Shown piece by piece: positions 58,508 to 64,000 of a stretch of 64,000 nt of DNA. Both the position numbers and the translations under genes were made by a program. This stretch comes from an uncultured Lachnospiraceae bacterium (GTDB lineage: Bacteria > Bacillota > Clostridia > Lachnospirales > Lachnospiraceae): NCBI GenBank assembly GCA_900549665.1, contig URPH01000004.1, positions 1-64,000 of the forward strand. The letters are read 5' to 3'. Positions within the stretch are counted from its first letter, which is position 1, and the number at the start of each line of letters is the position of its first letter. The notes below the pieces were generated by a model. It was not told the DNA's origin. It did not search any database and saw only the letters and a program-made list of their open reading frames with translations.

Positions 58508-61369
58508 CTAATCTGTGTTGGACACATTGGTATTGGTATCGGTTGCCGTACCGTCAATCAGCTCGTCCACATTTTCAAGTCGATAATAGTATTTATATAT
58601 ATCCTGCGTCAACTGGGCGGCAAAATCAGATGCATAACCATAGGCAATACGCGTGGTAACACTGATCTCCGGATTCTCATAAGGCGCATAGCTGACAAAT
58701 AAAGCATGGTTCGGGCGGCTCTTGCTCTCCTGGGCAGTACCGGTCTTTCCGGCAACATTGATCTGCATATCCGAATAATATTTTTTGGCTTCCACAACCC
58801 TACGCATACCTGAGTGGATCGAATTCCAGGTAGATGGCGCGAAATTTACGATGTTGCGGACTGTCGGATTGTAATCCTTTATCAGGTTGCCATTGGAATC
58901 AGTCACCTTGTCCAGTAAACTTAAGTTGTAACAGGTGCCGCTGTTGGCTACGGTTGTCACATAGCGTGCCAGACCGATGGTCGTAAAGTTGTTGGTACCC
59001 TGTCCGATTGCAGAACGGATCGCGTCAGTATCGGAAACCTTTGGAGCTTCTTCCGAGATTTCTACCCCTGTTTTTTCGGAAAGACCAAACTGATCCGCGT
59101 ATTTTGCGAGCTTGGAAAGACCAACCTCGGAATTGTATGTGCCGTTGGAAATACCAAGCCTGTAGCCCATTTCATAAAAGAAATAGTTGCAGGAATTTTC
59201 GATCGCACCGGAAACATTTAACGGCCCGTGTGTGGCTGACGGATAAATCCAGCATCTGGCGGGTGGTGTCAGAGTGTCCCAGATACCTTTACAGGTAACA
59301 GTTTCCCCAGTTGATACGACACCCTCTTCCAAAGCCGCTGAAGCCGATACCATCTTGAAGGTAGAACCGGGAGCAGATGTCTGCTGTGTTGCATAATCCC
59401 AGAGAGGCTTTGAAAGGTCATTGTTTAATCGTGCATAATATTCAGAATTGTTGATCTTATTATTATCATAGCCGGGGTAAGAAACCAGTGCTAATATCTC
59501 TCCACTGTTGACATCGGTAATAACAACAGATCCGGAACATGGATCAAGGGCAAGCTGGGCTGGGGTGATCTCAAGATTGGAAATCTTGCCAAGAATAAAG
59601 TTGAACGGGCTCAGCGTTCCATTGGCAACGGTAGCTCTCTCTGCCGCGGTTCCGGATATAATTCCCTGATCATATAAAAGCAGACAGACAGACTTACCGG
59701 AAACGGTATTTTCAGCAATCATGTACTTATACAATCTTTTGTGGAAGGTTGTATTGTTTTTCAGGGCGTCAAACAGATAATCCTGAATCGCCTGATATAT
59801 CTGATCAGAATCGGAATACTGGTTTTCAAGCTGCAATTTGGATATATCAATCCAGTTCATGGCGATCAGATGCATGAGATATTCCTGCATGCTGATAGAT
59901 TCATCGGTGTGCCATGCAACATATACCGGATCATTGCGGTCAATTTCATCGGTAAGGATAATCCCCCGGTCAGAAAGAAGCGAGATGATAAAAAGCTGAT
60001 ATACCTGATATTCCTTGCTCGTCTGCTTATAAGGCTGCGGATTATCATTTAACATGGATTTTAAGGTGCTGATGACCTGATCCTGCTTGACCTCAAAGGC
60101 CTGGTAAACACTCTTTTCGAGATCGGTAGCATCCTCCTTGGAAAAATGTTCAATGTCAATGATACTGTTATTGATCAGAGCATAGTATACATCATCGATC
60201 GGTATCACGATATTACTTGCAGATGCATTTTCCGGTGGTGTATATTCTTTGATATTTTTGATCTTATTGACCAGAATGCCGGCAATTTTCTGTTCCAGAA
60301 GATTGTAAACCGCCTTTTGCAGATCCTTATCTATTGTCAGATATACATCATTTCCGGCACTCGGCTCCTTCCGGTTGCTGGTTTCGATCACCTTACCCAT
60401 GTTGTTGACAAATACGGTTTCAGAACCTTTTTGTCCCTGCAGCTCCGATTCCATGTAAGATTCAATGCCGGCTTTACCGATAATGTCCGTTGAGATATAG
60501 GAATCATCCTCCTTGGATAATTCTTCCAGCTCGGACTGGGATATTTTACCGGTATATCCGATGACATGTGAAAAATAGACGCCATCCACGTATTTCCGGA
60601 TCGTATCCTCTGCAATGGAAACGCCATCCAGACTGGATGCATTTTCCATGACAACTGCGACTGTTTCGTCGGAAACATCGGTTGCAACCGTTGTGGCAAT
60701 ATATTTCTGGAAATTATTTAAACTCATGGCATAGCGGATATTGATCATTTTGAGCATCATTTCCTTGCTATACCCTTTTCCGATCTGGAAGGTGCTCTTG
60801 TGATTATTCGGAACCGTATATTCGCCAATGGCAAATTTGTTTTTGCCAGCCAGATAATTGATGACGTCATCCGGTGTGGATGTTTTTTCGGCGTAGGTCA
60901 GTTTATCTATGTATGCCTTACCGTAGATATCGGCCAGAAAACGCTGCAGCTGTGTCCCGCTTACCGTAAACTGGTATTCTCCGTTATCTCCAAGAATAAT
61001 ATTGAAATCCGTAACAATGGAATCCCCGTTTTCTTCTATCATTCCGATCAATGTCTTAATTGTCCGGTTCAGTCTTTCGTTTTTATCACTGCCCGATTCG
61101 TAGACATCTTCGATCGTAACGGAATATGCAAGCTCGTTGTAGGCCAAAAGCTCTCCCTTACGGTCAAAAATATTGCCACGGGTGCTGGGGATATTGCGTT
61201 CCTTCTTGATCTTGAGGGTAAACTCATCCAGATAAGCTTCTCCGTTTACAATCTGTAAATTGAAAATACGGTAGATGAGGACGCAACCTAAAATGCAGAA
61301 CACTAAAATCAGGATAAAATACCGGGATGTTATGAAATTGATAATGGAATCTCTGATTTTTTTAAACAA
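58508..61369 (-). CDS. mrdA: Penicillin-binding protein 2 (MrdA-type) with large internal insertion
   Basis: Elongation-specific transpeptidase working with RodA. The 953-residue protein has one N-terminal helix (~17-37), the dimerisation domain beginning RNIPSTRGNIFDRKGELLAY, and the transpeptidase motifs STFK near residue 671 (SAPGSTFKMV), SCN in AIENSCNYFFY and KTG near 871 (VAGKTGTAQES). Between TIDKDLQKAVYN (~345) and GSVVITDVNSGEILALVS (~613) lie about 240 extra residues, mostly helical, absent from standard PBP2 (~600-700 residues). Ends in an Asn/Thr-rich tail. Overlaps mreD by 8 nt. Confidence 0.94.
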   Translation of the reverse strand: MFKKIRDSIINFITSRYFILILVFCILGCVLIYRIFNLQIVNGEAYLDEFTLKIKKERNIPSTRGNIFDRKGELLAYNELAYSVTIEDVYESGSDKNERLNRTIKTLIGMIEENGDSIVTDFNIILGDNGEYQFTVSGTQLQRFLADIYGKAYIDKLTYAEKTSTPDDVINYLAGKNKFAIGEYTVPNNHKSTFQIGKGYSKEMMLKMINIRYAMSLNNFQKYIATTVATDVSDETVAVVMENASSLDGVSIAEDTIRKYVDGVYFSHVIGYTGKISQSELEELSKEDDSYISTDIIGKAGIESYMESELQGQKGSETVFVNNMGKVIETSNRKEPSAGNDVYLTIDKDLQKAVYNLLEQKIAGILVNKIKNIKEYTPPENASASNIVIPIDDVYYALINNSIIDIEHFSKEDATDLEKSVYQAFEVKQDQVISTLKSMLNDNPQPYKQTSKEYQVYQLFIISLLSDRGIILTDEIDRNDPVYVAWHTDESISMQEYLMHLIAMNWIDISKLQLENQYSDSDQIYQAIQDYLFDALKNNTTFHKRLYKYMIAENTVSGKSVCLLLYDQGIISGTAAERATVANGTLSPFNFILGKISNLEITPAQLALDPCSGSVVITDVNSGEILALVSYPGYDNNKINNSEYYARLNNDLSKPLWDYATQQTSAPGSTFKMVSASAALEEGVVSTGETVTCKGIWDTLTPPARCWIYPSATHGPLNVSGAIENSCNYFFYEMGYRLGISNGTYNSEVGLSKLAKYADQFGLSEKTGVEISEEAPKVSDTDAIRSAIGQGTNNFTTIGLARYVTTVANSGTCYNLSLLDKVTDSNGNLIKDYNPTVRNIVNFAPSTWNSIHSGMRRVVEAKKYYSDMQINVAGKTGTAQESKSRPNHALFVSYAPYENPEISVTTRIAYGYASDFAAQLTQDIYKYYYRLENVDELIDGTATDTNTNVSNTD

Positions 61370-61880
61370 TTTCGTGCTTAGCCTTTCTGTCTTCGCTTAT
61401 AAAAAATTTCTGTATCAAAGTCTTTATAAGGAAAAATACAATCGTCATTAAAATCGTGTATACCGTTTCCGGAATGATGATATTGATCAGATAATAGGTA
61501 AAATGGAATCTGCCTCTTAATAAAAAAGTCAGCAGATAGTATAAAAGACCATAGACAAAATCACTGCAGCCGACAAGTAATATCTGCAGTTTTAATTCAT
61601 CTTTATAAAAAAGTCTTTTGAAAAATCCGTTAAAGTAACCTATGTACATGTATAACAGGGCATGAAAACCGATAATCTGCGAAAAATAAATATCAACCAA
61701 AATTCCTGCAAAAAAACCGGCTGAGACTCCGGCTTTTTTACCTTTTATAAAACCGAAGGATGAAACGGTTATCAATAACAGATTGGGCACAATATCTCCG
61801 AAGGATATATAGCCGCATACGGTATTTTGTAATATAAAGCTTGCAACTATAAGAATTGCAGATAGTAAAAAGTTTTTCAT
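61362..61880 (-). CDS. mreD: Rod shape-determining protein MreD
   Basis: Small polytopic membrane protein of the elongation complex. The 172-residue protein has five to six helices (FLLSAILIVASFILQNTVCG, VPNLLLITVSSFGFIKGKKA, GFFAGILVDIYFSQIIGFHA). MreD is poorly conserved; the call rests mainly on size, topology and position between mreC and PBP2. Confidence 0.92.
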   Translation of the reverse strand: MKNFLLSAILIVASFILQNTVCGYISFGDIVPNLLLITVSSFGFIKGKKAGVSAGFFAGILVDIYFSQIIGFHALLYMYIGYFNGFFKRLFYKDELKLQILLVGCSDFVYGLLYYLLTFLLRGRFHFTYYLINIIIPETVYTILMTIVFFLIKTLIQKFFISEDRKAKHEIV

Positions 61881-61886
61881 AAAAAT

Positions 61887-62750
61887 CTATTCTTCACTCT
61901 CTGTCTGCTGTTTCAGATCAAGAATAACCAAAACTTCATCCATATGTTCAAAATCAACAGCGGGTGTTATGGTGCCGGAATGTGTCAGGTTGTTGGAATC
62001 GGATTCGATGGACGTTATATATCCGATCAGAAGACCGGGCAGATATTTGTCGCTGATATTGGATGTGACAACCTTGTCTCCTTCTTTTACCTGATCATTA
62101 GAGTCGATCAGTTTGCTGAAACTGATCTTATTCTGGCTCATCAGCTCTAAATTACCGGATACGATCATGTTGTCTCCGGTAGAAAGTGTCATACCGCTGA
62201 CATTGCTGCTGTCATCAATGATCGATGTGACACGTGACCAGTTGTAACCAACCTCTGTCACAATACCGACAAGACCGCTTCCTGCCATGACATTCATATT
62301 AAGCTGTATGCCATCCTTAGTTCCTTTATCGATCGTAAAGGATTGGAACCAGTTGCCGGAATTTTTACCGATGACCTTGGCACCGGTCTTCTGATAATCA
62401 GAATATTCCTGATCAAGCTTGTACAGCGAACGCAGGTTGTTCAGTTCGTATTTTTCCTGTGTCAGATTGTTGTTTTCAATGGTCAGCTCATCAATCTGTT
62501 GCTGCAATTCCTTGTTTTGCTGAATCAGGTCACGGATCTGGACCAATTCATCCGAACGGTTGGAAAGATAGGTTCCGGTCTCGGATATTCCTTTTTGAAA
62601 GGGAATTGTGACATAGCTGGAAATTTCAGCCAGTGTACCGGAAAAAATATCCGTCATAAAGGTAATCGCCATCAGAAGCACACACAGTCCGGTCAGAATC
62701 AAAAGCAGATATTTACTTTGCAGCGTAAAACCATTCCGCCGTCTGTTCAT
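61887..62750 (-). CDS. mreC: Rod shape-determining protein MreC
   Basis: Extracytoplasmic scaffold that activates PBP2-RodA. The 287-residue protein has one N-terminal helix (YLLLILTGLCVLLMAITFMT), a coiled coil (LIQQNKELQQQIDELTIENN, ~75-115) and the two-barrel MreC domain (AKVIGKNSGNWFQSFTIDKG, GLVGIVTEVGYNWSRVTSII). It overlaps the end of mreB by one base, so the two are translationally coupled. Confidence 0.96.
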   Translation of the reverse strand: MNRRRNGFTLQSKYLLLILTGLCVLLMAITFMTDIFSGTLAEISSYVTIPFQKGISETGTYLSNRSDELVQIRDLIQQNKELQQQIDELTIENNNLTQEKYELNNLRSLYKLDQEYSDYQKTGAKVIGKNSGNWFQSFTIDKGTKDGIQLNMNVMAGSGLVGIVTEVGYNWSRVTSIIDDSSNVSGMTLSTGDNMIVSGNLELMSQNKISFSKLIDSNDQVKEGDKVVTSNISDKYLPGLLIGYITSIESDSNNLTHSGTITPAVDFEHMDEVLVILDLKQQTESEE

Positions 62751-63766
62751 TATTTGCCTCCATTTTGAGAATCATAGCTATATGCAACCGACTGGAAATT
62801 CGGATCGTTGATCACGCGGGATAAGCCGTTGGCGACGCTGCAGATCGGATCCTCGGCAAGATTGACTTTTAATCCTGTACCATTTGCCATCAGTTCATCC
62901 AGATGTGACAACTGGCTGGAACCGCCGGTCAGATAAATACCTCTGCGGAAAATATCGGCTGCAAGCTCCGGGGGAGTCTTTTCCAAAATTACCTTTACCT
63001 GTTCGATAATGGTGTTGATATGCTCTAAAAGTGCTTTCATGACAAGGGATGTCGGGATCTCTCGTTCCACCGGAAGTCCTGTTACGATATCGCGGCCGTA
63101 TACAACGGCGTTTTTATTTTCTTTTTCCAGATCTTTCATGGACATTTTAACTTTTTCGGCAGTCTTCTGACCGATCAGCAGATTGAATTCGTTGCGGACT
63201 GCATTGCGGATCGCATCATCAAATTTCTGTCCGCCGATCTTGATCATTTTGCTTAAAACAATGCCACCGAGTGACAATATGGAAATCTCTGTTGTGTGGA
63301 AGCCGATATCGACAACCAGCACTCCCTGAGAATTTTTGACATCAATATCCATACCCAGTCCGTCAGCAACGGCTTTTTTGACAACCATAATACTGCGGGC
63401 CTTGATATTGGCATTTTTGATCAGATCGTGGAACGCTTTTTTTTCAACCTCTGTTACATCATGGGGGACCGCAATATAATAATCGGCCGGTTTGATATTG
63501 CCATCAGACAGGTCGCTGATAAAACATCTGACCAGGGTCTGCATATTATTGATATCCGCAATCACACCATTGTTTAAGGGATAAGAAATCTGGATAAATT
63601 CAGGGGCTTTTTCATACATATCAAAAGCCGGATCCCCATAAGCAAATAAAATATCCTTTCTTTCAATGGCAATGATATTTTTGGCTGTAAAAATCTCATC
63701 ACTGCCTTTTGAATAAATTTTGATGTTGTTCGTACCTAGATCGATACCATAAGCACAAGAAGCCAT
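62750..63766 (-). CDS. mreB: Rod shape-determining actin-like protein MreB
   Basis: Actin-like filament that positions the elongation machine. The 338-residue protein has the phosphate-1 loop GIDLGTNNIKIY, GVLVVDIGFHTTEISIL for phosphate-2 and adenosine-site YLTGGSSQLSHLDELM. The sequence is more divergent than a typical MreB (for example no DLGTANT), so Mbl/MreB paralogues elsewhere are possible. GGAGTACGG precedes the ATG. Confidence 0.95.
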   Translation of the reverse strand: MASCAYGIDLGTNNIKIYSKGSDEIFTAKNIIAIERKDILFAYGDPAFDMYEKAPEFIQISYPLNNGVIADINNMQTLVRCFISDLSDGNIKPADYYIAVPHDVTEVEKKAFHDLIKNANIKARSIMVVKKAVADGLGMDIDVKNSQGVLVVDIGFHTTEISILSLGGIVLSKMIKIGGQKFDDAIRNAVRNEFNLLIGQKTAEKVKMSMKDLEKENKNAVVYGRDIVTGLPVEREIPTSLVMKALLEHINTIIEQVKVILEKTPPELAADIFRRGIYLTGGSSQLSHLDELMANGTGLKVNLAEDPICSVANGLSRVINDPNFQSVAYSYDSQNGGK

Positions 63767-63794
63767 TTTCCCGTACTCCTTTCTTCGATAAATC

Positions 63795-64000
63795 TCATGT
63801 AATTAAATTATTTTCTTTAAAACTGTAGTAACAGTTATCACCGATAATAATGTGGTCTAAAAGCGGAATATCCATCAGTAAAGAGGCCTGATGAATACGG
63901 CTCGTTACTTCTTTGTCGGCATTGCTCGGAGTGGCGTTGCCGCTTGGATGGTTGTGTAGTAACACAATATAAACTGCCTTGGCACGGAGAGCCTCCATAA
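63795..64000 (-). CDS. radC: RadC-family JAB-domain protein, C-terminal part (cut by window edge)
   Basis: The C-terminal ~67 residues of a RadC protein. The JAMM metal site HNHPSGNATPSNAD (HxH...D) is complete, followed by DHIIIGDNCYYSFKEN. The start lies beyond the window; an internal Met at the edge is not the start. radC next to mreB is a common arrangement in Firmicutes. Biochemical role of RadC is not settled. Confidence 0.93.
   Translation of the reverse strand, partial: MEALRAKAVYIVLLHNHPSGNATPSNADKEVTSRIHQASLLMDIPLLDHIIIGDNCYYSFKENNLIT

Overview
The window is a chromosomal core region of a low-to-moderate GC Firmicute of class Clostridia, most likely a member of the Lachnospiraceae. 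Reasons: the gene order TIGR03960 radical SAM / TIGR03936 / short RNase G / NUDIX / rplU / prp / rpmA / obgE / yhbY / nadD / yqeK / rsfS; an L27 with the Prp-cleaved N-terminal extension; spore-lineage genes (ytfJ/gerW, a DUF2953 gene, ylbJ); a zinc-type L28; a complete MinCDE set; and typical Gram-positive signals (AGGAGG ribosome sites, TTGACA/TATAAT promoters). I see no rRNA, tRNA, CRISPR array, insertion sequence or prophage. Organism assignment is inference from gene content, not a database match.

Layout. 1-469 (minus): the N-terminal part of a membrane sensor/regulator cut by the edge. 632-7318 (plus): ruvB, zapA, a U32 peptidase, and a SEDS glycosyltransferase with its class B PBP. 7401-9155: a CheX-type phosphatase with an unusual N-terminus, CheY and a NUDIX hydrolase. 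9237-11618: small conserved genes around the sporulation gene ytfJ. 11763-11948 (minus): rpmB. 12188-16292: Asp23-like protein, DAK2/FakA-like kinase, recG. 16428-20681: both subunits of a type IIA topoisomerase, probably topoisomerase IV. 20696-23278: rsmD, coaD, a coiled-coil protein and, convergent, ylbJ. 23351-28068: RsuA-like pseudouridine synthase, YgiQ-type radical SAM, a membrane protein, a RluA-family synthase, recU. 28201-31117: partial histidine operon hisZ-hisG-hisB-hisI. 31182-40350: the radical SAM / ribosome-biogenesis / NAD block. 40505-41853: divergent lexA and a LysM cell-division-inhibitor-like gene under an array of SOS boxes. 42034-46141: dtd, an AI-2E-family permease, a Xer-type recombinase and a cytidylate-kinase-like protein. 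46491-51443 (minus): cstA with an unknown partner, rluD, lspA, aroB. 51524-64000 (minus): one long block radC-mreB-mreC-mreD-PBP2-minC-minD-minE-rodA-mgsA-dac-HlyD-like-yggS-sepF.

How the genes fit together. Two SEDS/class-B-PBP pairs, the Mre elongation scaffold, the Min system, SepF and ZapA put much of cell-shape and septum control in this window. RuvB, RecG and RecU form a recombination-repair set; LexA and the LysM protein give SOS control of division. RplU, RpmA, RpmB, Prp, ObgE, YhbY, RsfS, RsmD and the pseudouridine synthases serve ribosome assembly.

Most unusual structure. A roughly 43-base imperfect palindrome occurs in near-identical form directly upstream of ruvB (548-590) and of the topoisomerase A subunit (18370-18413); a half-copy lies in the same orientation and at similar distance in the lexA leader, and a more diverged palindrome lies near 44062-44126. 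Other unexplained items are a 19-bp perfect hairpin in the leader of the cytidylate-kinase-like gene, a terminator-like hairpin inside a coding region after the his genes, a hairpin just before aroB, four helix-turn repeats fused to a CheX phosphatase, and a ~240-residue insertion inside the transpeptidase region of PBP2. I found no clear new defence or mobile system; most of the window is conserved housekeeping.
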